From the NCBI RefSeq assembly GCF_947496775.1, contig NZ_CANMDU010000001.1:310001-374000 (forward strand): a stretch of DNA of 64,000 nt, read 5' to 3'. This DNA is from an uncultured Maribacter sp. (GTDB taxonomy: Bacteria; Bacteroidota; Bacteroidia; Flavobacteriales; Flavobacteriaceae). The notes beneath the pieces are model-generated. The model had not been told where the DNA came from. It made no database searches and saw only the letters and a program-made list of their open reading frames with translations. Positions 1 to 9,621 of this stretch are shown in pieces. A program made the position numbers and the translations under genes. Each line of letters begins with the position of its first letter. The first letter of the stretch is position 1.

Positions 1-2104
1 CTAGTTCTCTACGCGCTCTTAAAAACTTACTCATAAAGTGAACCGTGTCATCTACTATAATACCTAAAGTCATACCGAAAACAATTACCATTCCCGTATT
101 AATTTGCCCCTTATAAATAGCCCAAATTCCAAAACCAATAAGAACTGGCGCAACATTAGGTATTATACTAAGTAACCCTAATTTAAAGCTACGTAAAGCC
201 AACATTAACACTAAGGATATTAACAACAATGCTATAATGTTACCATTTAACATACTCTCTGCCTGTCTAAAGCCAAGTTTCGAGAACATAAGCATTGGGC
301 TTACAGCTATTGCATGCATTTCTTTAGGAGCATTATTTTTAAGCCATTGCTCCCCACGTTCTGCGAAAGCAATCATTTGCGGACTATCAATGTTTTTTAA
401 AGTAACTGTTACACGCGTTTCAGATTTATCTACATTAATTTGGTTGTTTAAGTCTAAACCAAATGGTAAGGACAACTCATAAAGCAATAAATATTGTGCA
501 GCTTCCTCCCTATCTTCGGGAACTTTATAAAATTTCGTATCATCCCCATGCATAGACCTGTTTACTCTACGAGCTACTTCGCTAAATGCATTAACATGTA
601 CTACTTCTGGCTGCTCATTTAACCAATCCTCAAAAGCATTTAATGTTTTTAAATATGTTGGATTATTAATTCCTCCACTTTCGCCACTACCAACTGAATA
701 TTCTACATTGTAAATACCTGTAAGGTTTTCACTTATATAATCCGTATCTGTTCTAAAAGGGACTGTTTCATCAAAATAATTGATAAACTCATCATTAAAT
801 TCATTTTTGGTGGCCAAAAAACCAAGAAATCCTATTATTACCAAAGAGACAATAGTTAGTCTCATGGGCTGTTTTATTACAAAATTACCGAGTTCAGTAT
901 ACCAATTTTTTATTTCTTTCTTTTTACCAACCCCTTTAGCCTTGACAGGAAAAATAGCCATTAAAGCGGGAAGGGTTGTTGTTGAATATAAAAATGCCAT
1001 TAACATACCAAATGCCACAATATTACCTAAATCCCAAAACGGAGGAACATCACCAAAGTTCATCGTTAAAAAACCTATTACAGTAGTTAAACTAGTTATA
1101 AAAACTGGCATAAAATTTAAACGTAATGCTTCTTTTAAAGCATCTATTTTATCGAGTCCTCCACTTCTCATTTTCTGCAACATTGTAACCAGAATATGAA
1201 TACTATCGGCAACTGCCAAGGTTAGTATCATTGTTGGAAATACTGCCGATGGAGGTGTTAACTTAATGCCCATTAGTCCCACAAATCCTATGGCACTCAT
1301 AATAGAAAAGACCACAACAATAAAAGTTGCTATTGTACTATATATATTTCGGGTAAGCACAAATGTTGTAATAATAACTATTAATAACATTATCATGGTA
1401 AGCATCATATCTCTCATTGACGCCTCAAAGAATGCTGTATTTAAAGGAACCAACCCTGATGAATGTACTTGAAAATTTGGGTTTTTCTTTTTAAAATTTT
1501 TTATCATATTACGGATAAAAGTAGTAACCTCAGGTATTTCAGTTGCGCTATCTACTCCTGGTAACCTTACGGTTATATTGACAGCGGTTACGCTTCCTTT
1601 TTTGTTTAATATCCTATTAACCAAAAGCGGCTCGTTTAAAGCCTTTTTCCTAATTTCTTCAATTTCAGAAACTGATTTAGAGCCAGACTCGTACGATAAA
1701 TCATCTACATACAAATCGTCTCCCTCTGCACTTGTATATTGAAAATTTGTTAAGGCATCCACACGAGAAGAATAAGGTGTGTTCCACGACTCAGCCGTTA
1801 ATTCCTCAATAGCAATTAGGTTTTCTTTAGTAAATACATTGCCATTTTCTGGTGATAAAACTAGTACGACATTATCATCTTTTGTGTATTTATCCTGTAA
1901 GGCATCAAAAGCCTCCAGTTCAGGGTTTGACTTGCTAAAAAAAACATGATAATCTCCATCAAATACCATATTCCCTTGAGAGCCTAAGCCCAAAGCAAGA
2001 ATAAGTGTTAAAATTAAAACCATCCATTTTTTAGCTGCTACAAATTCTCCCCATTTTCGAACAAAATTGTTCGAAACGCTTTCTATTTTTTTAAATGCAT
2101 TCAT
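1..2104 (-). CDS. RND superfamily (MMPL/HAE3-like) exporter, C-terminus beyond window
   Basis: Inner-membrane transporter of the RND superfamily, probably moving hydrophobic or lipid-like substrates by proton-motive force. The reading frame is open from ATG at 2104 to base 1, so about 701 residues are seen and the C-terminus is missing. The start is MNAFKKIESVSNNF, followed by a first membrane helix (WMVLILTLILALGLGS), a long extracytoplasmic loop, and a first helix bundle ending in VADSIHILVTM. A second loop and second bundle follow, with GIIVDDTVHFMSKF near the edge; these acidic-residue segments are typical of RND permeases. The TetR gene at 2245-2841 lies just upstream on the same strand and two operator-like sites sit in the gap, so it is probably repressed by that protein. 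The exact substrate cannot be told from sequence. Confidence 0.88.
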   Translation of the reverse strand, partial: MNAFKKIESVSNNFVRKWGEFVAAKKWMVLILTLILALGLGSQGNMVFDGDYHVFFSKSNPELEAFDALQDKYTKDDNVVLVLSPENGNVFTKENLIAIEELTAESWNTPYSSRVDALTNFQYTSAEGDDLYVDDLSYESGSKSVSEIEEIRKKALNEPLLVNRILNKKGSVTAVNITVRLPGVDSATEIPEVTTFIRNMIKNFKKKNPNFQVHSSGLVPLNTAFFEASMRDMMLTMIMLLIVIITTFVLTRNIYSTIATFIVVVFSIMSAIGFVGLMGIKLTPPSAVFPTMILTLAVADSIHILVTMLQKMRSGGLDKIDALKEALRLNFMPVFITSLTTVIGFLTMNFGDVPPFWDLGNIVAFGMLMAFLYSTTTLPALMAIFPVKAKGVGKKKEIKNWYTELGNFVIKQPMRLTIVSLVIIGFLGFLATKNEFNDEFINYFDETVPFRTDTDYISENLTGIYNVEYSVGSGESGGINNPTYLKTLNAFEDWLNEQPEVVHVNAFSEVARRVNRSMHGDDTKFYKVPEDREEAAQYLLLYELSLPFGLDLNNQINVDKSETRVTVTLKNIDSPQMIAFAERGEQWLKNNAPKEMHAIAVSPMLMFSKLGFRQAESMLNGNIIALLLISLVLMLALRSFKLGLLSIIPNVAPVLIGFGIWAIYKGQINTGMVIVFGMTLGIIVDDTVHFMSKFLRARREL

Positions 2105-2120
2105 TGTTTATTATTTAGTT

Positions 2121-2131
2121 GACTAGTAGAT
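2121..2131. promoter_or_regulatory. Operator-like site A (TetR), near exporter start
   Basis: The sequence GACTAGTAGAT is the weakest of three related copies of the palindrome GACsAsTsGTC in this locus. It lies about 17 nt upstream of the exporter ATG, in the likely 5' leader. Assignment to the TetR protein encoded at 2245-2841 is inferred from similarity to sites B and C. Confidence 0.4.
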
Positions 2132-2214
2132 TATTTATTAAAATTTTAGTGTTTTACTCTTATGACGATTTCATTTCCAAAAAAAGGACAACTTATCAAA
2201 AACAATAAATAGTT

Positions 2215-2225
2215 GACCAGTCGTC
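2215..2225. promoter_or_regulatory. Operator-like site B (TetR)
   Basis: The sequence GACCAGTCGTC lies between the TetR stop codon and the exporter start. It matches site C at 2868-2878 in 9 of 11 bases and shares flanking T/A bases with it. It fits an operator that lets the TetR protein control the exporter. No convincing -33/-7 pair was found directly around it. Confidence 0.5.
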
Positions 2226-2244
2226 TATTTTGTTCATAAAAAAA

Positions 2245-2841
2245 TTATTGCAATAATAATGTTCTAATAATATCAAGCATATTCTCAATAGGCTCGGCAC
2301 TATTCATCTCTTTCATAGTAATCATTGCTCCTTTCCCCGAATCCTCAATAAAACCTGTTAACTTTTCTACATCAACCGTTTTACTTATTTCTCCTTCTTC
2401 TTGGGCTTCAACCATTACTTTTACAATATGCGACTTTATAAGATTACTTTTACTGGCAACAGATTTTCTTATTTCCTCGTTGTGTTCTGCCATTTCATTT
2501 GCCATATTGCAACACAAACAACCCTTTTTACAATTTAGTTCTTCCTTTAAAGCCTTCGCCCTAAATTCATAAAAATTGAGTAAACGTTCTCTAGGTGAAA
2601 AATTTTTATCTTGTAAAACTTCTATTGCAGGGTAAAAATGACTTTCGAAATACTTATCCAAGGATTTTAAAACAAAATCCTCTTTACTATCAAAATAAAA
2701 ATAGAAAGACCCCTTAGGGATTCCAGCCGCTTTTACTATATCATTAACACTTGTTGCGTTATACCCTTTACTCCATATAACCTCCATACCGATATTTAAT
2801 ATGGCATTTGATTTTATATCATGCTTTAGTGTTTTACTCAT
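2245..2841 (-). CDS. TetR/AcrR family transcriptional repressor
   Basis: DNA-binding ligand-responsive repressor of 198 residues, the usual size for the family. The N-terminal helix-turn-helix spans about residues 31-56 (SVNDIVKAAGIPKGSFYFYF), the family hallmark. The ligand-binding half contains an unusual cysteine group (C104, C108, C110, C111) in the stretch where relatives usually read GCLxGN. The gene sits directly upstream of the exporter on the same strand, the common arrangement for a local efflux regulator. Its own promoter (2859-2890) has an operator-like palindrome in the spacer, so it probably represses itself. The ATG at 2841 fits that promoter, with a short leader. The inducer is unknown. 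Confidence 0.9.
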   Translation of the reverse strand: MSKTLKHDIKSNAILNIGMEVIWSKGYNATSVNDIVKAAGIPKGSFYFYFDSKEDFVLKSLDKYFESHFYPAIEVLQDKNFSPRERLLNFYEFRAKALKEELNCKKGCLCCNMANEMAEHNEEIRKSVASKSNLIKSHIVKVMVEAQEEGEISKTVDVEKLTGFIEDSGKGAMITMKEMNSAEPIENMLDIIRTLLLQ

Positions 2842-2858
2842 CTTTATTAAATCGAATA

Positions 2859-2890
2859 CAAAAATATGACCACTCGTCTAGTAATGCAAA
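2859..2890 (-). promoter_or_regulatory. Promoter of the TetR gene with embedded operator (site C)
   Basis: Read on the minus strand this is TTTG-N20-TATTTTTG, an excellent match to the Bacteroidetes promoter (-33 TTTG, -7 TAnnTTTG). The spacer contains GACGAGTGGTC (2868-2878), the operator-like palindrome. Repressor bound here would block the sigma factor directly, so autoregulation is likely. Confidence 0.7.
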
Positions 2891-2918
2891 ACAATACTGT
2901 TAATTTTTCCAAAAAAAA

Positions 2919-3830
2919 CTATTTTCTAATTAAAGGAAGTGTACTACAGCGCAATAATCCTTCTTGTTTAGCTATTTCAGAGTATGTTATTTCTTCTACA
3001 ATAAAACCCTGATCCTTTAACCAGTCATTTAATCTTACAAAACTTTTTTCCGAAACTATTACTTCTGGGGAAATAGAAAAAACGTTGCTAAACATTTGAT
3101 ACATCTCCTCTGCTGTAATATCAAAAATATTCTCTTTTCCGAAATAGTCTACCAACCAAAAATATTCTTCTTCTATTAAAAAACCATTTTTATGTAATAT
3201 TGCTTTTCCCTTACCTACGGGCTGAAAACAACAATCTAAATGCAGCGCATTTTCTCTCGCATTTTTTGATTTACGTAACTCAAAAGATTTTATCTTTTTA
3301 TTTGGAAATTGCTCCCTCATAAAATCTACTGCCGCTTTGTTGGTTCTCGCCGTAATATGATCCGAATAATCATCAGCGGTATAGGTTCCTATAAAAATAT
3401 AATCGTTCCAGGGCATAACATCACCTCCTTCCACATGTACTTCTTCTGGTGGTCTTAAAATATTCTTTTCCGGTATTTTATCTAGGACATGAAGTATAGC
3501 ATCAATCTCTTTTTCTCTATCGGGTAGAATGTTTGCTAAAATTAATTTATCCTCTATCACAAAAGCGATATCTCTTGAAAATATTTGATTACAATCCTTG
3601 ATAACCTCTGGCCTATAAACGGTAACATTATGTTTTTTTAACACTTTAGCAAAGCCATCCATCTCTACAATCATATCCTTTTCTATAGGATACGTTCCTG
3701 CCAAAATATGCTCCAAAGATTTAGGGTCATATGCTTCTTCCGGCATAGGTGTTGGGCCACAACTTTTTGCAGTACCTAGTACAACAGCCTTTAATACAGA
3801 TGTTTCATCTGTAACATTTAAGTATAACAT
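2919..3830 (-). CDS. Amidinohydrolase/amidinotransferase family protein (dimethylargininase-like)
   Basis: Guanidino-group-modifying enzyme of the arginine deiminase superfamily (pentein fold), probably hydrolysing arginine or methylated arginine to citrulline. The expected motifs are present: SRD at residues 85-87, HVEGGD at 132-137, catalytic His197 in HLDC and nucleophile Cys295 in LLRCSTLPLIR near the C-terminus. I start at the ATG at 3830 (303 residues). A TTG start six codons upstream is possible, but a TATATTTG box at 3846-3853 overlaps it, which favours the ATG. It lies downstream of gltA but behind a terminator, so it is probably a separate transcript. The exact substrate (arginine, dimethylarginine or another guanidine) is not settled by these motifs. 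Confidence 0.82.
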   Translation of the reverse strand: MLYLNVTDETSVLKAVVLGTAKSCGPTPMPEEAYDPKSLEHILAGTYPIEKDMIVEMDGFAKVLKKHNVTVYRPEVIKDCNQIFSRDIAFVIEDKLILANILPDREKEIDAILHVLDKIPEKNILRPPEEVHVEGGDVMPWNDYIFIGTYTADDYSDHITARTNKAAVDFMREQFPNKKIKSFELRKSKNARENALHLDCCFQPVGKGKAILHKNGFLIEEEYFWLVDYFGKENIFDITAEEMYQMFSNVFSISPEVIVSEKSFVRLNDWLKDQGFIVEEITYSEIAKQEGLLRCSTLPLIRK

Positions 3831-3845
3831 AGAAAAAATTTGAAA

Positions 3846-3853
3846 CAAATATA
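3846..3853 (-). promoter_or_regulatory. -7 box upstream of the amidinohydrolase gene
   Basis: TATATTTG on the minus strand matches TAnnTTTG and lies 15 nt before the chosen ATG. The expected TTTG at -33 is not clear, as that region is a T-rich terminator tail. Confidence 0.45.
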
Positions 3854-3868
3854 GAATTACTTTTTTAC

Positions 3869-3899
3869 TAAAAAAAAGCCCTTTTTAAAAAAAGGGCTC
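3869..3899 (-). terminator. Rho-independent terminator after gltA
   Basis: On the minus strand the stem AGCCCTTTTT/AAAAAGGGCT is followed by a run of eight T. It lies 26 nt beyond the gltA stop codon. Confidence 0.8.
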
Positions 3900-3924
3900 T
3901 ATAAAAATATAAAAGATTAAAATC

Positions 3925-5214
3925 TTATTCTCTCTCTTCTACGCTTTTAAAAGGTCTAAAGGTTTCTCCAGTATAAACTTGTCTTGGTCTACCTATTGGC
4001 TCCCCATTTAAACGCATTTCTCTCCACTGCGCTATCCATCCAGGTAATCTACCCAAAGCAAACATAACCGTAAACATTTCTGTAGGTATGCCTAATGCTC
4101 TATAAATAATTCCAGAGTAAAAATCTACATTTGGATAAAGTTTTCTATCCACAAAATATGGGTCTTCCAAAGCTTCCTTTTCTAAGCCTTTAGCTATATC
4201 TAAAATTGGATCATTTATACCCAAATCAGAAAGCACTTCGTCTGCTGCTACTTTAATTATTTTAGCTCTAGGATCAAAATTCTTATAAACTCTATGTCCA
4301 AAGCCCATTAATCTAAATGGGTCATTTTTGTCTTTAGCTTTGGCCATGTACTTTTTAGTATCACCTCCATCGGCCTCAATAGCCTCTAACATTTCTAAAA
4401 CAGCTTGATTAGCACCACCATGTAAAGGCCCCCATAAAGCTGAAATACCAGCTGATAAAGAAGCGAATAATCCTGCATGTGAAGAGCCAACTATCCTTAC
4501 TGTAGATGTAGAACAGTTCTGTTCGTGATCAGCATGAAGAATTAAAAGTTTATCCAAAGCATCTATAACTACTTTGTTTTTTTGATACTCATGAGTCGGT
4601 TTTTTAAACATCATTTTATGAATGTTCTCTACATACCCCAAAGCATCGTCGCCATAATCTAATGGCAACCCTTTTTTCTTACGCATAGTCCAAGCAACTA
4701 GTACCGGAAACTTTGCTAAAATTCTAACAATAGCATGATACATTTCCTTTTCTGAACTTACATTTACAGAACTAGGATTAAAAGCTATAAGTGCACTTGT
4801 TAATGAAGATAACACTCCCATAGGGTGTGCAGACTTTGGAAAACCATGCAAAATCTTTTTCATTTCCTCATCAATATGAGACTCTTCTTTTATATCATTA
4901 TGAAATTGAGCTAACTGATTAGCATTTGGTAGTTCCCCAAAAATTAACAAATACGCAACTTCTAAAAAATCAGCCTTTTCTGCCAATTCTTCAATAGAAT
5001 AGCCTCTGTATCTTAAGATTCCTTTTTCTCCATCTAAATACGTGATAGCGCTTTCGCATGAGCCCGTATTTTTATATCCAGGATCAATAGTAATTAACCC
5101 ATTAGAAGATGCTCTTAATGTCTTAATATTTATTGCTAATTCATTCTCTGTTCCCTCTATTACTGGAAACTCATATTTCTCTCCTTTATATTCTAAAATT
5201 GCTTTGTCTGACAT
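3925..5214 (-). CDS. gltA: Citrate synthase
   Basis: Condenses acetyl-CoA and oxaloacetate to citrate, the entry step of the TCA cycle, in the cytoplasm. At 429 residues it has the length of the hexameric type II (gram-negative) enzyme. Visible landmarks are HADHEQNCSTSTVR from residue 227, active-site His265 in WGPLHGGANQ, His307 in GFGHRVYK and the likely catalytic Asp364 in YPNVDFYSG. The N-terminal domain MSDKAILEYKGEKYEF is the small beta domain found in this type. It is flanked by its own terminator downstream and a probable promoter upstream that contains a perfect 16-bp palindrome, so it looks like a single-gene unit, possibly regulated. Confidence 0.97.
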   Translation of the reverse strand: MSDKAILEYKGEKYEFPVIEGTENELAINIKTLRASSNGLITIDPGYKNTGSCESAITYLDGEKGILRYRGYSIEELAEKADFLEVAYLLIFGELPNANQLAQFHNDIKEESHIDEEMKKILHGFPKSAHPMGVLSSLTSALIAFNPSSVNVSSEKEMYHAIVRILAKFPVLVAWTMRKKKGLPLDYGDDALGYVENIHKMMFKKPTHEYQKNKVVIDALDKLLILHADHEQNCSTSTVRIVGSSHAGLFASLSAGISALWGPLHGGANQAVLEMLEAIEADGGDTKKYMAKAKDKNDPFRLMGFGHRVYKNFDPRAKIIKVAADEVLSDLGINDPILDIAKGLEKEALEDPYFVDRKLYPNVDFYSGIIYRALGIPTEMFTVMFALGRLPGWIAQWREMRLNGEPIGRPRQVYTGETFRPFKSVEERE

Positions 5215-5243
5215 CTATATTTAATCTAAATTTTTGTGGTTCG

Positions 5244-5273
5244 TAAATCTACGAAAATCCTAGGATTTTAACA
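5244..5273 (-). promoter_or_regulatory. Probable gltA promoter with a perfect palindrome in the spacer
   Basis: Minus strand: TTG-N20-TAGATTTA, a fair match to the Bacteroidetes -33/-7 pattern. The spacer contains AAAATCCTAGGATTTT (5254-5269), a perfect 16-bp palindrome and therefore a candidate operator. The predicted leader is about 22-25 nt. Confidence 0.5.
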
Positions 5274-5345
5274 ATTTTTAAAAAACCAAAAACTCCGTCT
5301 CAAACGTTTTTTTCCACATACTAACTTAAAAAAAAGTGCTATTTA

Positions 5346-6887
5346 TTATTGATTTATTGAATAGAGTAATGTATAATATTTATCTACTGATTTTTCCCAA
5401 GTGAATCGCTTCTTTTTTGCATTATCTTGAATTCTTTTCCATTTAGGTTTTTCGTTCTCATAAATCGACAAAGCCGTATCAAAAACAGATAACATATTTT
5501 TAATCTTCTCATTATAAGAATCCCCATCGAAACTAAATCCTGTTTTTAAATGATGAACAGTGTCTTTTAACCCTCCCGTATGATGTACTAAACATGGGTT
5601 TCCATTTCGCATTGCTAGCATTTGACTTATTCCGCATGGTTCAAACAAGCTTGGCATAAAATATAGGTCCGTCTCTAGATAAATAGCATCTATTACATCT
5701 TCCGATTGTCCATTAATAAAAATAAAATTCTTATGTTCATAACTTATATTACGAAAAAGCTCTTCATAATCTGGTGCTCCTGTTCCTAATAAAATAAAAG
5801 CTCCGTTAATTCTATCTAGTCTTTCTAAGATTTGTACAAATGCTTCTGGAGACCTTTTAAAAAAATAAAACTTTTGCTCTGTTAAACGAGCAACGCTAGA
5901 ACAAATAAAATTTGGTGGTTCTGTTAAATACTTTACAATTTTTTCTCCAGTATGAGCCAAAAAATCTGCTTTATACTTTTTTGACTCTTCTTGTAACCAT
6001 CTAAAAATAGCATTAACAGTTATTAAATATAATTTACCCTTTTCTGCTACTCTAATATTTTTATAATTAGAACCATTTAAAATACCTACTAAACGACCTT
6101 CATTATCGGCTTTTAGTAAATCTTTTTCTAAACCCTCGCCACCTATAAATTCCGGAGGAGTACTTGGATTAAGAATATCTTCTTTATACGATGGAGAAAC
6201 AGTATGTACAGTATCTGCAAGACGAATACCTAATGCCATTAAATTAATACAATCCGGGTAGCGATAATCCATTAATGCTTCTTTATCAAAAGGGAAGTCC
6301 GGAAACCAGTTCCTTAATGAAGAGTAATTATTTTCAAAAGGTCGAATACCTTGAATTGCCAAATTATGAATACTATAAACAAATCGTATTTTTTCTAAGA
6401 CTTTATACCCTCTATGATATTTTTTAAGAAACAATAATAGACTTGTATGCCAGTCATGCATATGAACAATATCTAGACCTCCAAAAGCATCGTTTTTTAT
6501 AGCTTCTGCTACAGCTGTACAAAATATAAAATATTTTATTGCATCTGTGTAAAAGGGTTCTGTTGGATCATTATGATAAATATGGGCAATATCTCCTGCT
6601 TCTATCTCTGGGTGATGTATTACATAATGATGAATATTCTTAAATTTCTTTTTTGGTGCCACTTCATAGAGTTCGGCTATATATGTAGTACTTCTTAGCT
6701 TAAAAGTTAAAGTGGTTTTGAGTATGGCTTGTTTATGCAATCTAGAATAGGAAGGTACAACAATATGTACTTTATCTCCTTTAGAAGATAATTGTCTTGG
6801 AACATCCCTAACAACATCTCCCATACCACCGGCTTTACAATTGTACAAGGCATCATTTTCCGCTGCAACAAAAAGAAAATTATTCAT
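5346..6887 (-). CDS. glgA: Glycogen (starch) synthase, GT5 family
   Basis: Adds glucose from ADP- or UDP-glucose to the end of an alpha-1,4-glucan. It is a two-domain GT-B protein of 513 residues. The N-terminal motif KAGGMGDVVRDVP (K18) corresponds to the KxGGLGDV ADP-glucose-binding loop. The HMHDWHTSLL segment and the C-terminal EPCGISQMLAMRNGNPCLVHHTGGLKDTV, with the family EPCGxxQ and TGGLxDTV motifs, are typical. Length is slightly above the usual ~475 residues. No other glycogen gene (glgB, glgC, glgP) is nearby; it stands between eno and gltA behind its own probable promoter. The sugar donor is not proven by sequence. Confidence 0.88.
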   Translation of the reverse strand: MNNFLFVAAENDALYNCKAGGMGDVVRDVPRQLSSKGDKVHIVVPSYSRLHKQAILKTTLTFKLRSTTYIAELYEVAPKKKFKNIHHYVIHHPEIEAGDIAHIYHNDPTEPFYTDAIKYFIFCTAVAEAIKNDAFGGLDIVHMHDWHTSLLLFLKKYHRGYKVLEKIRFVYSIHNLAIQGIRPFENNYSSLRNWFPDFPFDKEALMDYRYPDCINLMALGIRLADTVHTVSPSYKEDILNPSTPPEFIGGEGLEKDLLKADNEGRLVGILNGSNYKNIRVAEKGKLYLITVNAIFRWLQEESKKYKADFLAHTGEKIVKYLTEPPNFICSSVARLTEQKFYFFKRSPEAFVQILERLDRINGAFILLGTGAPDYEELFRNISYEHKNFIFINGQSEDVIDAIYLETDLYFMPSLFEPCGISQMLAMRNGNPCLVHHTGGLKDTVHHLKTGFSFDGDSYNEKIKNMLSVFDTALSIYENEKPKWKRIQDNAKKKRFTWEKSVDKYYTLLYSINQ

Positions 6888-6924
6888 AAATGTAATAAGT
6901 AGATTTAGTTAAACAGTTATAATA

Positions 6925-6956
6925 AAAAGGTAGGTAATATTAAGGATTATCCCAAA
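6925..6956 (-). promoter_or_regulatory. Probable glgA promoter
   Basis: Minus strand TTTG-N20-TACCTTTT. The -33 TTTG is formed by the end of the eno terminator T-run. The last base of the -7 box departs from consensus. Predicted leader is about 30 nt. Confidence 0.45.
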
Positions 6957-6992
6957 AAAAAAGCCTCTCTATTATATAGAAAGGCTTTTTTA
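6954..6992 (-). terminator. Rho-independent terminator after eno
   Basis: On the minus strand AAAAAAGCCTTTCTAT pairs with ATAGAGAGGCTTTTTT and runs into nine T. The structure lies 16 nt after the eno stop. Symmetric A/T flanks could make it work in both directions. Confidence 0.85.
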
Positions 6993-7007
6993 ATATTTTA
7001 GCAACAA

Positions 7008-8303
<1,296 letters not shown>

Positions 8304-8336
8304 TTATTGTTTTTTATTGTTTTAAAATCTCTTTTA

Positions 8337-8344
8337 CAAAGATA
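8337..8344 (-). promoter_or_regulatory. -7 box upstream of eno
   Basis: TATCTTTG on the minus strand is a full match to TAnnTTTG and predicts a leader of about 30 nt before the eno ATG. A TTG at the right -33 spacing was not found. Confidence 0.5.
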
Positions 8345-8427
8345 CAAAACCCTACTTTTTTACCCTCCATTTAGGCAATATATTAACCTAAATATTAGAA
8401 AAATTTAAACTATATTTTAACTATTTG

Positions 8428-9531
8428 TTATTTCTGAATCATTTCGAAAAATTCATCAAAAAGATAATCAGAATCATGCGGCCCTGGACTTGCTTCCGGG
8501 TGATATTGAACTGAAAAAACTTGTTTATTCTTCATACGAATTCCTGCAACAGTCTTATCATTTAAGTGCTCATGTGTAATCTCCAAATCAGAATTTGCTT
8601 CTGCCTCTTCTCTATTAATAGCAAAACCATGATTTTGAGAAGTAATTTCACCTTTTCCCGTTCTTAAGTTCAAAACCGGATGATTTATTCCCCTATGACC
8701 GTTATGCATTTTATAGGTAGACACTCCATTTGCCAGAGCAATAACTTGATGTCCTAGGCAAATACCAAAAAGTGGCTTACCACTTTCTATAATACCTTTT
8801 GCAGTTTCTATAGCATCTACTAAAGGTTCAGGGTCACCAGGGCCATTGGATATAAAAAACCCATCTGGATTCCAAGCTGCCATATCCGCATAACTAGTAT
8901 TATAAGGATACACCTTAATATATGCATCTCTTTTTTCTAAATTTCTTAGAATATTCTTTTTGATACCAATATCTAATGCCGAAATTTTGTATTTCGCATT
9001 TTCATTTCCATAAAAATAAGGTTCTTTCGTAGAAACTTTAGATGACAATTCGAGCCCTTCCATACTTGGCACTTCTCCCAGTTGTTGTTTTATAGCATCC
9101 AAGTTATTTACATCTGTAGTTATAACCGCGTTCATAGCACCATTATCACGTATGTAACTAACCAATGCTCTCGTATCCACATCAGATATAGCAAACAAAT
9201 TACTATCGTTTAAAAATTCTTCTAAACTTTTATCCGCAAGATCACGCGAATATTCATAGCTAAAATTTTTACATATTAGACCAGAAATTTTAATAGAATC
9301 TGATTCTATTTCGTCTTTATTTGTTCCGTAATTTCCTATATGCGCGTTTGTAGTAACCATTAACTGACCAAAATAGGAAGGATCTGTAAAAATCTCTTGG
9401 TAACCCGTCATACCAGTATTAAAACAAACTTCACCAAAGGAAGTTCCTTCTTTATTTCCTACAGATTTACCATGAAAAATGGTTCCATCTGCCAATAATA
9501 AAATCGCTTTTTTCTTAGTTTGATATTTCAT
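8428..9531 (-). CDS. carA: Carbamoyl phosphate synthase small (glutaminase) subunit
   Basis: Class I glutamine amidotransferase subunit that releases ammonia from glutamine and passes it to CarB for carbamoyl phosphate synthesis (pyrimidines and arginine). The 367-residue protein has the N-terminal CarA domain (about 1-150) and a C-terminal GATase domain, with nucleophile Cys258 in PLFGICLGHQ and His344/Glu346 in VQYHPEASPGPHDS. The partner carB is not in this window, so the two subunits are not encoded side by side. It follows rplQ on the same strand but behind a terminator. Confidence 0.97.
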   Translation of the reverse strand: MKYQTKKKAILLLADGTIFHGKSVGNKEGTSFGEVCFNTGMTGYQEIFTDPSYFGQLMVTTNAHIGNYGTNKDEIESDSIKISGLICKNFSYEYSRDLADKSLEEFLNDSNLFAISDVDTRALVSYIRDNGAMNAVITTDVNNLDAIKQQLGEVPSMEGLELSSKVSTKEPYFYGNENAKYKISALDIGIKKNILRNLEKRDAYIKVYPYNTSYADMAAWNPDGFFISNGPGDPEPLVDAIETAKGIIESGKPLFGICLGHQVIALANGVSTYKMHNGHRGINHPVLNLRTGKGEITSQNHGFAINREEAEANSDLEITHEHLNDKTVAGIRMKNKQVFSVQYHPEASPGPHDSDYLFDEFFEMIQK

Positions 9532-9557
9532 TATATATACATATTGATATTAAAACA

Positions 9558-9597
9558 CAAAAAAAATGGGATAAGTTATAAATAACTCATCCCATTA
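9558..9597 (-). terminator. Rho-independent terminator after rplQ, end of the ribosomal superoperon
   Basis: On the minus strand AATGGGATGAGTTAT pairs with ATAACTTATCCCATT and is followed by a run of T. It begins about 25 nt after the rplQ stop and marks the end of the ribosomal gene cluster. Confidence 0.85.
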
Positions 9598-9621
9598 TAT
9601 TAAATATTTTTCCTAAACATA

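Noticed and set aside
237-1472. Three plus-strand reading frames of 68-139 codons
   Set aside because: They lie opposite the RND exporter frame and translate to low-complexity sequence without any family likeness.
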